This document shows positions 26,735 to 36,061 of a stretch of DNA of 43,335 nt, in pieces. The translations under genes and the position numbers were made by a program. Under the pieces are notes generated by a model. The model saw nothing but the letters and a program-made list of their open reading frames with translations, searched no databases and had not been told where the DNA came from. Within the stretch, counting starts at the first letter, position 1. Every line of letters starts with the position of its first letter. The stretch comes from an uncultured Methylococcaceae bacterium (GTDB lineage: Bacteria; Pseudomonadota; Gammaproteobacteria; Methylococcales; Methylomonadaceae). The DNA is taken from positions 1 through 43,335 of the forward strand of contig CAIXDX010000228.1 of the NCBI GenBank assembly GCA_903918335.1, read 5' to 3'.

Positions 26735-29563
26735 TTAATTTCCTAAGGTGTTGCCGTATAAGGCTGATTGAACGACGGCTTTTTGTTGTTCGATATGTAC
26801 ATGAAACTTGCCTACAGCAGGTGCAGCAGATGCATCACGTCCAGCGTAAGATACAGTGATATGTGGTGGTACATTATCAGTAAAATGATGTTTAGATTGA
26901 TACCAAGCCCCTTGATTTTTAGGTTCTTCTTGGCACCAAATGAACTCTTTCAATTTTGGGTATTTGGCTAATTCTACTTTTAATAATTTATCAGGAAATG
27001 GATAGATTTGCTCAAGTCTAGCTATAGCAACGTGCTCTAATTTATCTTGATCACGCGCTTCAAGTAAATCGTAATAAACTTTCCCTGAGCATAATATAAA
27101 TCGAGTGATTTTTTTTGCATTTACCTTAGTTTGCTCACCAATTAAGTCTTGAAATTGTCCAGCTGTTAAATCTTCCAATGAAGATACTGCCAATTTATGT
27201 CTTAGTAAGCTTTTTGGGCTCATTATTACGAGTGGCTTACGATAAGGACGAATTAACTGGCGACGTAATAGATGGAAAATTTGTCCCGGCGTTGTAGGAT
27301 TACACACTTGAATATTATGTTCAGCACAAAGTTGTAAATACCGTTCTATTCTTGCAGATGAATGTTCTGGCCCCTGCCCTTCGTATCCGTGCGGTAATAA
27401 CATAACTAGACCACATAATCTTCCCCATTTAGTTTCACCCGAACTAATGAACTGGTCAATAACGACTTGTGCACCATTTGCGAAATCACCAAATTGAGCT
27501 TCCCAAATGACAAGTGTATTTGGTGTCGTAGTGCTATAGCCATATTCAAATCCTAATACACCCGCTTCTGATAATAATGAATCGAAAATTAAAGCTTTGC
27601 CTTGATCTTTGTCCAAATGTTTTAATGGAGTATAAGTTTTATTATTAAGTTGATTGTGCAGTACAGCATGACGATGAACAAAAGTGCCTCGTCCAACATC
27701 TTGACCTGTCAATCTTATTGGATGCTTTTCTAACAGTAAACTTGCATAAGCAAGGTTCTCGGCAAATCCCCAATCTAACGGCAATGCGCCTGCAGCCATT
27801 TTTCGACGGTTTTCCATCACTTTAGCTACTCTGGGGTGTAATTCAAATCCATTAGGTAGTCTTTGCATTCTATCATTGCAAAAACGTAAATAATCCATTG
27901 AGATAGACGTGTTATAGGGCGCATCCCACGAGGTATTTAAAAACTTATACCATTGATTAGTATAAGAATATTCAGGATTTGGTAGAATAGGACGTGATAC
28001 AACCTCACCTGCTTCCAAAAGTTTTTGATAGTCTTGCTCCATTTTAAGTGCGTCTTCTGTACTTAGCACTTTTTCATTGATAAGTTGTTCAGCATAAAGT
28101 TTCCGAGTTGTTTTATGCTTACGAATTTTTTTATACATCAACGGTTGAGTTGCCGCAGGTTCATCCGCTTCATTATGTCCCAATCGTCTATAACAAATCA
28201 GATCGATAACAACGTCTTTATTAAAGGTCATCCTATAGTCTAAAGCTAGTTTAGTTACAAAAATAACTGCCTCAGGATCATCACCATTTACATGGAAAAC
28301 AGGAGCCTGAATCATGCTAGCAACATCAGTACAATACAGAGTTGACCTAGCATCTAAAGGATTGCTGGTGGTAAAACCAATTTGATTATTAATGACGACA
28401 TGCACAGTCCCTCCTGTACTGAAGGCACGAGTTTGAGACATGTTTAATGTCTCCATTACTATTCCTTGTCCAGAAAAGGCTGCATCACCATGTATTAAAA
28501 CCGGTATAACTGTGCTTATACCTTCATCCCCTGCCCTATCTTGACGAGCTCTTACCGAACCCTCTACAACAGGATTTATAATTTCTAAATGCGAGGGATT
28601 AAATGCTAATGTTACATGTACTGGACCACCAGGAGTTTGTAGGTTAGAGGAAAAACCCATGTGATATTTAACATCACCTGAACGAGCTCCAGGTAATAAC
28701 GAAGAAGTACCCTCGAATTCATCAAATAAAGTAGCAGGGCTTTTTCCAAGAATATTCACTAAAACATTTAAACGCCCTCTATGGGCCATGCCAATTACAA
28801 TTTCTTTAACACCTTTTTGACCTGAATTTTGTATCAATTCGTCAAGTATAGGGATTAATGATTCTCCACCTTCCAAAGAAAACCGTTTTTGACCAACAAA
28901 TCGATGATGAAGATGGCTCTCAATACCTTCAGCGGCAGTTAATAGTTTGAGTATTTCATATTTTTGTTCAGAATTTAAAGAAACCTTTGCTTTAGTTGTT
29001 TCTAAGCGATTAATAAGCCAACGTCGAATTTGTGTATCAACAATATGCATGAATTCAGAGCCAATACTTGAACAATAAATGGCTCGTAAATTTTCAATGA
29101 TATTACGTAACGGTAATCGATCGACTCCACCTTGAATGGCACCAGTATCAAATAAAGTATCCATATCAAGTTCAGTTAAACCATAATATGACGGATCCAT
29201 ATCTGAAGCTGGTTGAGTAGTCTTTCCTAGTGGATTACTATTGGCAATTTGATGGCCCCGTACTCTATAGTGATTAATGAGTCTTGAGACAGCAGCCTGT
29301 TTTTTTACACTTTCTTCGGTAAAGCCTTGTAATTGAGCTAAACGACGATGTGATTGAGTAGCTAATTCTGCAAATCTTTCTACAACAGGGCTATGAGGGG
29401 CTTCGTACGCGATACCTTGTTGAATTTCTCTAAATTGTTTTTGCCAACTGACTTCCACAGACTCAGGATCATCTAAATAGCGCTCATATAGATTTTCTAT
29501 ATAAGTGGCGTTACTACCTTGCAAGGATGAAGAATTTTGAAAAAGTTTGTTCAGGTTACTCAT
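26735..29563 (-). CDS. sucA: 2-oxoglutarate dehydrogenase E1 component
   Basis: Thiamine-diphosphate E1 that decarboxylates 2-oxoglutarate and succinylates the E2 lipoate in the TCA cycle. The 942-aa length is normal. Seen: N-terminal E2/E3-contact helix ([17 protein letters not shown]), [36 protein letters not shown], the [10 protein letters not shown] cofactor loop, [11 protein letters not shown], and the transketolase-like C-terminal half with [17 protein letters not shown] and [16 protein letters not shown]. First gene of the operon with sucB and the lpd-like gene. The upstream 308-bp gap, shared with divergent adk, must contain its promoter. Confidence 0.96.
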   Translation of the reverse strand: MSNLNKLFQNSSSLQGSNATYIENLYERYLDDPESVEVSWQKQFREIQQGIAYEAPHSPVVERFAELATQSHRRLAQLQGFTEESVKKQAAVSRLINHYRVRGHQIANSNPLGKTTQPASDMDPSYYGLTELDMDTLFDTGAIQGGVDRLPLRNIIENLRAIYCSSIGSEFMHIVDTQIRRWLINRLETTKAKVSLNSEQKYEILKLLTAAEGIESHLHHRFVGQKRFSLEGGESLIPILDELIQNSGQKGVKEIVIGMAHRGRLNVLVNILGKSPATLFDEFEGTSSLLPGARSGDVKYHMGFSSNLQTPGGPVHVTLAFNPSHLEIINPVVEGSVRARQDRAGDEGISTVIPVLIHGDAAFSGQGIVMETLNMSQTRAFSTGGTVHVVINNQIGFTTSNPLDARSTLYCTDVASMIQAPVFHVNGDDPEAVIFVTKLALDYRMTFNKDVVIDLICYRRLGHNEADEPAATQPLMYKKIRKHKTTRKLYAEQLINEKVLSTEDALKMEQDYQKLLEAGEVVSRPILPNPEYSYTNQWYKFLNTSWDAPYNTSISMDYLRFCNDRMQRLPNGFELHPRVAKVMENRRKMAAGALPLDWGFAENLAYASLLLEKHPIRLTGQDVGRGTFVHRHAVLHNQLNNKTYTPLKHLDKDQGKALIFDSLLSEAGVLGFEYGYSTTTPNTLVIWEAQFGDFANGAQVVIDQFISSGETKWGRLCGLVMLLPHGYEGQGPEHSSARIERYLQLCAEHNIQVCNPTTPGQIFHLLRRQLIRPYRKPLVIMSPKSLLRHKLAVSSLEDLTAGQFQDLIGEQTKVNAKKITRFILCSGKVYYDLLEARDQDKLEHVAIARLEQIYPFPDKLLKVELAKYPKLKEFIWCQEEPKNQGAWYQSKHHFTDNVPPHITVSYAGRDASAAPAVGKFHVHIEQQKAVVQSALYGNTLGN

Positions 29564-30510
<947 letters not shown>

Positions 30511-30584
30511 GAGTTAATCTATATAAAGTTAGTCAGTTATAGAGACATTAAGAGTCTCCTTTTCAATTAAGGATAATAATTAAT

Positions 30585-31607
30585 ATGAGTAAAGTCTATA
30601 ACGTTGCAGTAGTAGGCGCAACGGGGGCAGTTGGCGAGGCTATGTTAGCCATTCTAGAAGAACGAAACTTTCCAGTAGGTGAAGTTTATGCTTTGGCTAG
30701 TAGTAATTCGGTAGGAAAACGTATTCCATTTAAAAATGGCTCATTAAGAGTTGAGGACTTAGCTACTTTTGATTTCTCAAAAGCTCAAATTGGATTATTC
30801 TCACCTGGGGCTTCTATATCTGAAAAATACGCCCCAATAGCTGCTGCTGCAGGTTGTGTTGTAATCGATAACACTTCACAGTTCAGATATGAAGATGATA
30901 TTCCACTGGTTGTACCTGAAGTTAATCCTGAAAAAGTAGCTGAATACGTCAATAGAGGGATTATTGCCAATCCAAATTGCTCCACTATACAAATGTTAGT
31001 GGCTTTAAAACCAATATATGATGCAGTAGGCATTAGTCGAATTAATGTTAGCACCTATCAAGCAGTATCCGGTACAGGTAAAGAAGCGATTGAAGAGTTA
31101 AGCAAACAAACTCTTAGCTTATTAAACTTACAGCCAATCTCTTCTAAAGTTTATCCAAAACAAATTGCATTCAATGTATTACCTCAAATTGATGTGTTTA
31201 TGGACAATGGGTACACTAAAGAGGAAATGAAAATGGTATGGGAAACCCAAAAGATTTTGGGTGATAATAAAGTATTAGTGAATGCAACTGCTGTTCGTGT
31301 ACCTGTTTTCTTTGGACACTCAGAAGCAGTACATATCGAAACAATTGACAAAATTAGTTCTGAAAAAGTAAAAGAATTACTTAAAAATGCACCAGGGGTA
31401 ACTGTCATTGATGAGCGCGTCGATGGTGGGTATCCAACTGCAGTTACTGATTCGTCTGGGAATGATGATGTTTTTGTTGGACGAATTAGAGAAGATATCT
31501 CTCACCCTAAAGGCATTGATTTGTGGGTGGTTGGTGATAATGTCAGAAAAGGAGCCGCTCTTAATAGTGTGCAAATAGCAGAATTATTAATCAAAAATTA
31601 CCTATAA
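30585..31607 (+). CDS. asd: Aspartate-semialdehyde dehydrogenase
   Basis: Reduces aspartyl phosphate to the semialdehyde, feeding lysine, diaminopimelate, threonine and methionine synthesis. NADP-binding VVGATGAVGEAML at the start, catalytic Cys132 in ANPNCSTIQ, and the substrate-site HSEAVHIE stretch. The pattern and 340-aa length fit the second Asd class (Gram-positive-like Asd2) rather than the longer E. coli class. The E. coli Usg paralog resembles this class but lacks the active Cys, which is present here. Ribosome site AAGGATAA lies upstream of the ATG. Confidence 0.94.
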   Translation: MSKVYNVAVVGATGAVGEAMLAILEERNFPVGEVYALASSNSVGKRIPFKNGSLRVEDLATFDFSKAQIGLFSPGASISEKYAPIAAAAGCVVIDNTSQFRYEDDIPLVVPEVNPEKVAEYVNRGIIANPNCSTIQMLVALKPIYDAVGISRINVSTYQAVSGTGKEAIEELSKQTLSLLNLQPISSKVYPKQIAFNVLPQIDVFMDNGYTKEEMKMVWETQKILGDNKVLVNATAVRVPVFFGHSEAVHIETIDKISSEKVKELLKNAPGVTVIDERVDGGYPTAVTDSSGNDDVFVGRIREDISHPKGIDLWVVGDNVRKGAALNSVQIAELLIKNYL

Positions 31608-31623
31608 AAACCTATAATGTTTA

Positions 31624-31654
31624 TCTGACAGTCAACTTTTTAGTTACTGTCAGA
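31624..31654. terminator. Hairpin between convergent asd and ssb
   Basis: 9-bp stem TCTGACAGT/ACTGTCAGA with a 13-nt loop that can extend by three pairs. T-runs are only loose on both sides, so it is a moderate candidate for two-way termination. Confidence 0.55.
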
Positions 31655-31673
31655 ATAAGCTTTTGTTGTTTAG

Positions 31674-32090
31674 CTAGAAAGGGATGTCGTCATCATATGG
31701 TGCATCATAAGTTTCTACATTAGGTGATTGTTTTATAGTTGATTTATCACGAGGTGTCATAGATGTATTGGTCTCGCTTTTTTTACCTATCAAATCAATA
31801 ATATTGGCATTAAGTTCAAGACTTGTTTTTGTGACGCCATCATTTCCAGTATATTCACTTTGAGAAAGTTCACCAGAAACAAAAACTTGTTGACCTTTTT
31901 TAAGATAGTTTTGCAACTGACCTTCAGCTCGTTTTCCAAATAGCACAACACGTATCCATAACGTCTGTTGTTTATCACCAAAACCAATATTGTTGGCTAC
32001 TGTTACATTTAAAATAGCCATCCCAGAAGGTGCATATCTAACTTCTGCATCCCTACCAACCGTACCAGTAAAGCTAAAAACATTACTCAT
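31674..32090 (-). CDS. ssb: Single-stranded DNA-binding protein
   Basis: OB-fold protein that coats single-stranded DNA. The N-terminus MSNVFSFTGTVGRDAEVRY is followed by the OB core (LWIRVVLFGKRAEGQLQNYL, GQQVFVSGELS), a polar linker, and the acidic interaction tail DDDIPF, the standard C-terminal hook for SSB partner proteins. At 138 aa it is shorter than the E. coli form (178) because the linker is short. The core lacks the usual VNKVILIG start and reads NVFSFTG, so this may be a secondary SSB; a canonical ssb elsewhere would test that. Confidence 0.9.
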   Translation of the reverse strand: MSNVFSFTGTVGRDAEVRYAPSGMAILNVTVANNIGFGDKQQTLWIRVVLFGKRAEGQLQNYLKKGQQVFVSGELSQSEYTGNDGVTKTSLELNANIIDLIGKKSETNTSMTPRDKSTIKQSPNVETYDAPYDDDIPF

Positions 32091-32158
32091 TTTACAAATC
32101 TCGAAAGTATTAAATTTTAATAGCTATATGTCTTTTAGCTATAACAGTAAGGATGGAT

Positions 32159-32196
32159 AAAAAGCGTAGAAGAGCAACACACTTCTCCCCTACGCT
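32159..32196 (-). terminator. Terminator of the cytochrome c peroxidase gene
   Basis: On the minus strand, AGCGTAG...AAG pairs with CTTCTACGCT with a small G-rich bulge, and a TTTTT run follows. It starts 7 bp past the stop codon. Confidence 0.8.
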
Positions 32197-32202
32197 ATTA
32201 TG

Positions 32203-33207
32203 TTAATTAAAAGTTGAACCAGGAGTTGGTGGTAATACAGGCATAGTTTGTTTAGGAAATTGACCTGTTAAGCCATTTAAGAAAGCAACGATATCAGCTA
32301 ATTCTTCTTTACTTAGCTCTTTATCTAATTGAGTTTTAGCCATAATAGTGACTGCCTCATCTAACGTTTTTACTGAGCCATTATGAAAATATGGCGCAGT
32401 TAAAGCGATATTACGTAAAGTCGGCACTTTAAATAAATGCTCATCACTTTCCTTTTTAGTCACTTCAGCTAAACCTTTATCATCTTTGAAATGATATTTA
32501 GCGGCATAAACTGGATTGCTATGTATTGGGAACTGTTGAAACATACCAGGGCCATTGAATGCTGGTCCGCTATGACATGATGTACAACCCAATGATTGAA
32601 CTTTATCCATGCCTCGCACTTGTTGAGCAGTTAGTGCAGATTTGTCACCGGCAACATAACGGTCATAAGGACTATTAGGAGTAATTAATGTTCTTTCATA
32701 AGCAGCAATTGCCTTGGTTGCATTATCTTTAGATATGGCATTCTTACCAAATGCAGTTTCAAATGCAACTTGATAACCTTCAATTGTTTTTAATCTTGCA
32801 ACAACATCATCCCAACTTTTCATGCCCATTTCAATTGGATTTGTCACGGGGCCTGCAGCCTGTGCTTCTAAACTTGCAGCTCGGCCATCCCAGAACTGAA
32901 CTGCATTAAATGCAGCGTTCCAAACTGTAGGCGCACTACGACCGCCAGTTTGACCATTTACACCCATCGAGTTCGGTCTATTATCTTCACCACCTAGCAT
33001 AGTGTTATGACATGAAGCACAAGAAACTGTTCCAGTCGAAGACAATCGTGGGTCATGATAAAGCATTTTGCCTAATTCTACTTTTTCATCAGTAGTTGGA
33101 TTATCAGCGGGGGCGGGTACTGAAGTAGGTAAAGTTTCCCAAGCAGCAGCCACGGATATTGAACTAACTAACGCTAGTGTAGTGACTAGCGATCTAATTT
33201 TAAACAT
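32203..33207 (-). CDS. Di-haem cytochrome c peroxidase (CcpA/MauG family)
   Basis: Periplasmic enzyme that reduces hydrogen peroxide using electrons from small cytochromes. Signal peptide at the N-terminus (LVTTLALVSSISVAAA), first haem site CASCH about 65 residues in, second haem site CTSCH near the middle, with the family's PTVWNAAFN, PxRNIALTAPYFHNG and FLNGLTG segments. The length of about 334 aa is typical. The track start (33219) adds four residues; ATG 33207 has a strong GGAGAAAAG ribosome site. It is a single gene with its own terminator. Its presence points to microaerobic or oxidative-stress respiration. Confidence 0.93.
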   Translation of the reverse strand: MFKIRSLVTTLALVSSISVAAAWETLPTSVPAPADNPTTDEKVELGKMLYHDPRLSSTGTVSCASCHNTMLGGEDNRPNSMGVNGQTGGRSAPTVWNAAFNAVQFWDGRAASLEAQAAGPVTNPIEMGMKSWDDVVARLKTIEGYQVAFETAFGKNAISKDNATKAIAAYERTLITPNSPYDRYVAGDKSALTAQQVRGMDKVQSLGCTSCHSGPAFNGPGMFQQFPIHSNPVYAAKYHFKDDKGLAEVTKKESDEHLFKVPTLRNIALTAPYFHNGSVKTLDEAVTIMAKTQLDKELSKEELADIVAFLNGLTGQFPKQTMPVLPPTPGSTFN

Positions 33208-33369
33208 ACTTTTCTCCAAATTTTATTATAGTTTTATTAAGAACGGTTATTTATGCTTCTAAAGGTCAATTAAACGTTACTATCGAGGAATTTTAAATAT
33301 AAATTCATCAATATACAATCTAATTACATTTTAGCATTGAGTTGACGTACAGCATTATTTTTATAAACA

Positions 33370-33600
33370 CTATTGCCAACCGTAATACCATTTGTTCTTA
33401 TCTCGCAATTCTTGCCAACTAACTTCACATTCTCGATTATTAATAACAGCCTCTATAACGCAACTTGATATTTCATCCAGTTCGTTTCTGATAACTCGGG
33501 TCACAATGAAGTGTTTTTCCTTATTAGTTGGATTTACGGCTGTCCATTTACTCAATAATAATTTATTGGGATTAATCTGATTGCTAACTTTTTTATTCAT
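33370..33600 (-). CDS. Small Trp-rich conserved protein (TIGR02450 type)
   Basis: A 76-aa protein with the features of the TIGR02450 family: NPNKLLLSKWTAVNPTNKEK near the start, HFIVTRV, and a Trp-rich end (SWQELRDKNKWYYGWQ). Its function is unknown. It overlaps the end of the epimerase gene by 8 bp, so the two are translated together. The family is common in gammaproteobacteria. Confidence 0.85.
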   Translation of the reverse strand: MNKKVSNQINPNKLLLSKWTAVNPTNKEKHFIVTRVIRNELDEISSCVIEAVINNRECEVSWQELRDKNKWYYGWQ

Positions 33601-34501
33601 GTTTTTTTAATACATCTTTAAGTGCTACAGATATATCAGTAAATTGAAACTGAAAATTAATAGCTTCCAATCTCTTGGGTAATACACGTTGACTACCCAA
33701 TAACAACGAGGACATTTCACCCAATAGTACAAGCAGAAATGGTTTAGGTAGTGGAATGACAGCAAATCTATTTAAACTTTTAGCTAAAACTTGGGTAAAT
33801 TCATAATTTGTGACTGGATGTGGTGCAGTTGCATTATATGCATAACACATGCTTTGATCATTTATCATTCTTAACACTATACCGATCCAGTCATTGATGT
33901 GTATCCATGACATCCATTGTTGGCCTGATCCCATCTTTCCGCCCAGACCTATCTTAAATGGCAATATCATGCTTTTTAAAAATCCCCCACCTGAACCAAT
34001 AACTAACCCTGTGCGTATTAAACACACCCTGATACCTAATTCTGCAACTTTTAAGGCTTCATTTTCCCAGTCAGCACACAATTGTTGAGAAAAATCAGAA
34101 CGACTTATCGTATCTTCACTCACTATGTTATCACCCTGTTCTCCGTAATAACCAATAGCAGATCCACTGATAAAAAGTTTTGGTTTTTCGCGTAACTCTC
34201 TAATTTTATTTACTAATTTATTTGTCGTACTTATTCGACTATCTCTGAGTAATGCTTTTCGTTTTTTTGTCCAATAACAACCGAAAATCGGTGCTCCCGC
34301 CAAATTAATAACAATATCAAATATATCGTTCTCTTTTATCTGGTCAATATTATTAATTATGTGTAAATCAAGTTCGAAATTTAAATGTTCTTTATCAATA
34401 CGATGGGTTAATAATGTGATGTCATAGTTTAAATTTTTTAAAACTTTCACCAGTGCAGTCCCTAAAAAACCCGTTCCACCTGTTATGAGTACTTTCTGCA
34501 T
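33593..34501 (-). CDS. yfcH: NAD(P)-binding epimerase-like protein, TIGR01777 / YfcH family
   Basis: Atypical short-chain dehydrogenase of the SulA/YfcH group. Rossmann motif ITGGTGFLGTALV at the start, NLAGAPIFGCYWTKKRK (family mark), SGSAIGYYG with the catalytic-like Tyr, RTGLVIGSGGGFL, and WMSWIHINDW. The C-terminal DUF1731-like segment (LGSQRVLPKRLEAINFQF) is present. Physiological substrate unknown. It is joined with the downstream Trp-rich gene by overlap. It is divergent from a candidate small-RNA region. Confidence 0.9.
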   Translation of the reverse strand: MQKVLITGGTGFLGTALVKVLKNLNYDITLLTHRIDKEHLNFELDLHIINNIDQIKENDIFDIVINLAGAPIFGCYWTKKRKALLRDSRISTTNKLVNKIRELREKPKLFISGSAIGYYGEQGDNIVSEDTISRSDFSQQLCADWENEALKVAELGIRVCLIRTGLVIGSGGGFLKSMILPFKIGLGGKMGSGQQWMSWIHINDWIGIVLRMINDQSMCYAYNATAPHPVTNYEFTQVLAKSLNRFAVIPLPKPFLLVLLGEMSSLLLGSQRVLPKRLEAINFQFQFTDISVALKDVLKKHE

Positions 34502-34567
34502 ATTGACTCCCTCAATAAAACATATTGCGAATAATTAAATATTGTACATGTTTTGTTCAGCTATAAG

Positions 34568-34595
34568 TTGACAATAAAATATTGTCCGTTATGTT
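34568..34595 (+). promoter_or_regulatory. Predicted sigma-70 promoter of the candidate small RNA
   Basis: Perfect -35 TTGACA at 34568-34573, 16-bp spacer, TATGTT at 34590-34595 (4/6). It would start RNA at about 34602. It is the best promoter-like match noted in the window. Confidence 0.55.
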
Positions 34596-34601
34596 AATTA
34601 C

Positions 34602-34722
34602 CAAGAAATAGAGCAGAACTTATAACTTTATACACTGAATTAGTAATGATTCCTAAAATTAGGCATTACAAAACGTCCTCCTCTGTAAACCCTCCTTAAC
34701 CTTTGAAGGAGGGTCTTTTTTT
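34602..34722 (+). ncRNA. Candidate ~120-nt small RNA or transcription attenuator
   Basis: A promoter-like TTGACA/TATGTT pair is followed about 120 nt later by a strong intrinsic terminator, with no open frame of note and no upstream plus-strand gene. Inside is another hairpin, GTAATG/CATTAC with an inner CCTA/TAGG part (34643-34669). An upstream CCTCC (about 34676) could pair with the terminator's GGAGG arm, giving an alternative fold. The T-run ends only 14 bp before the next start codon, whose ribosome site (AGGAT) follows at once, so the element may be a leader attenuator for that gene instead of a free RNA. Does not resemble 6S, 4.5S or tmRNA. Confidence 0.45.
34689..34722 (+). terminator. 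Strong intrinsic terminator just upstream of the membrane-protein gene
   Basis: 9-bp GC-rich stem ACCCTCCTT/AAGGAGGGT, 8-nt loop, then C and seven T. It ends 13 bp before the ATG at 34736, a position that only makes sense for a small RNA or an attenuator. Confidence 0.88.
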
Positions 34723-34735
34723 AGGATAGAATACA

Positions 34736-35182
34736 ATGAAGACTAACCTATCGTTCAATAAATATACTTTTTTAAAAATTTTAATAGAATTTAACTTTTA
34801 CTGTGCAGTAGTTCTGTTAATTGGGGCTAGTTTTTTATCTATGTTAGACGAATACTCCGTATTTACCTTTAACGAAGACTTATATGGGGCGTTGGATAAT
34901 AATTTACGCATGATTATGATCTATTTAGCCTTAACAGAGTGTGTAGTGTTATTTTATTGCTATATATCAAAAAGCTATCGTTTGATGATGCTGGTAGGTT
35001 TCTTTTTAATATTGATGATAGGTTCTATGGAATTTTATGGGGAAATAAATACCGTTGCAATCGATGAACATTTTCCGATATTCTTTTTATATACGGGTAT
35101 TTCTCACATTCTTTTTGGAGTAATGGATGATATAGAGAAAAGAATATCAAGTAAAAATGACGATAACTATGAGGTTGGGTAG
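34736..35182 (+). CDS. Hypothetical four-helix membrane protein
   Basis: Function not recognised. 148 aa with four hydrophobic segments at about residues 18-35 (FYCAVVLLIGASFLSML), 57-75 (RMIMIYLALTECVVLFYCY), 80-97 (RLMMLVGFFLILMIGSM) and 112-130 (FFLYTGISHILFGVM), and a charged cytoplasmic-looking tail (DDIEKRISSKNDD). No catalytic motif is seen. A ribosome site (AGGAT) directly follows the terminator T-run. It converges with tusC, 5 bp apart. It may be controlled by read-through of the terminator upstream. Confidence 0.7.
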   Translation: MKTNLSFNKYTFLKILIEFNFYCAVVLLIGASFLSMLDEYSVFTFNEDLYGALDNNLRMIMIYLALTECVVLFYCYISKSYRLMMLVGFFLILMIGSMEFYGEINTVAIDEHFPIFFLYTGISHILFGVMDDIEKRISSKNDDNYEVG

Positions 35183-35187
35183 ATTAA

Positions 35188-35544
35188 CTAGCCAGAGTAA
35201 ATAATATCGAACTTTTGCATTAAGAGTCCAATATCGGTTCTTTTTATATTTTTAGTATTAATAATTAAGTCTTTTTCATCAATTCCAAACTCCTGCATAG
35301 ATTCATTTTCCACATATATTGTATTGACGTCGTACAATTGTAATGCAGCAAATATCGAACAGGTATCTTTTAAGTTTAAATCAGTGGTTTGCTGGTTTTT
35401 TTTCAAGTTGAACACACCAGCATCAACTAATAAAATGGAAACTGACTGATCAAATGCGGCTGTCGTTAAAATAACATCTAATGTTTCTTGTAAATAAACT
35501 CCGCTATGTGCTGCCCGACTAAGGATGAATAAATATTTTTTCAT
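35188..35544 (-). CDS. tusC: Sulfur relay protein TusC (DsrF-like)
   Basis: Member of the DsrE/F family, part of the TusBCD hexamer that passes sulfur to TusE and MnmA for 2-thiouridine in tRNA. Starts KKYLFILSRAAHSGVYLQE, which matches the TusC N-terminus (rAPHGta-like), followed by the ILLVDAGVFNL segment. 118 aa from ATG 35544; the track start at 35556 is a TTG and less likely, since tusD stops at 35549 and ATG lies 4 bp after that stop. No tusB gene follows: the next bases belong to a gene on the other strand. Confidence 0.88.
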   Translation of the reverse strand: MKKYLFILSRAAHSGVYLQETLDVILTTAAFDQSVSILLVDAGVFNLKKNQQTTDLNLKDTCSIFAALQLYDVNTIYVENESMQEFGIDEKDLIINTKNIKRTDIGLLMQKFDIIYSG

Positions 35545-35548
35545 TTTA

Positions 35549-35938
35549 TCAACCAAATACCAGAAATCTATCTGCCAACAAAGTTCCTTCCACCCATTGG
35601 CCTAAACCTGAAATTCTAAATCCATCTGCTAAATCATCATCTAATTTTCCCTGCCTATCTGATTCATCGGAAGACAATAAACCTCTGCGTTGTGAAGCTG
35701 AAATACAGACTACAAGATCTAGTTGATATTGATGTGCTAATAATGACCATTGTTTGGATAAGTTAAATTCATCATCCAGTGGCTTCGAGTATTTAAACGC
35801 GTTAAATATGCCCTCATGATAAAAAAATATTCGGAATATTTCATGACCTTGTTCCAAAGCGGTTTTAGTAAATTGGAAGGCAATTTGACTAACTGTTGAA
35901 TGGTAAGGGCTAGCATTGATTTGAATTGCATATTTCAT
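35549..35938 (-). CDS. tusD: Sulfur relay protein TusD (DsrE-like)
   Basis: Sulfur-carrying subunit of the TusBCD complex. 129 aa with the conserved acceptor Cys78 in LDLVVCISASQRRG, the same position as in E. coli TusD, and the C-terminal GLGQWVEGTLLADRFLVFG, also characteristic. Start MKYAIQINASPY is standard. The family also has DsrE in sulfur oxidisers; lack of other dsr genes here favours the tRNA role. It is the first gene of a tusD-tusC pair, divergent from bepA. Confidence 0.92.
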   Translation of the reverse strand: MKYAIQINASPYHSTVSQIAFQFTKTALEQGHEIFRIFFYHEGIFNAFKYSKPLDDEFNLSKQWSLLAHQYQLDLVVCISASQRRGLLSSDESDRQGKLDDDLADGFRISGLGQWVEGTLLADRFLVFG

Positions 35939-36061
35939 ATAATTGATTATTCCAAATGAAGCAGAATGATATGAAGGTTTATTATAAATTTGGCTTATTC
36001 TATAATAGATCTAATATATTACGCCTTTTAACTAGCGTTATTCACGCACTTCATAGATAAA

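Noticed and set aside
31790-31987. 65-aa minus-strand ORF inside ssb in another frame
   Set aside because: Fully within the well-supported ssb gene; shadow frame.
34602-34722. Candidate RNA as 6S RNA, 4.5S RNA or tmRNA
   Set aside because: Length and sequence lack the 6S long bubble stem, the SRP GGAAG tetraloop region and the tmRNA alanine-tRNA ends.
35737-35931. 64-aa minus-strand ORF overlapping tusD
   Set aside because: Alternative frame of tusD, which has clear conserved residues.
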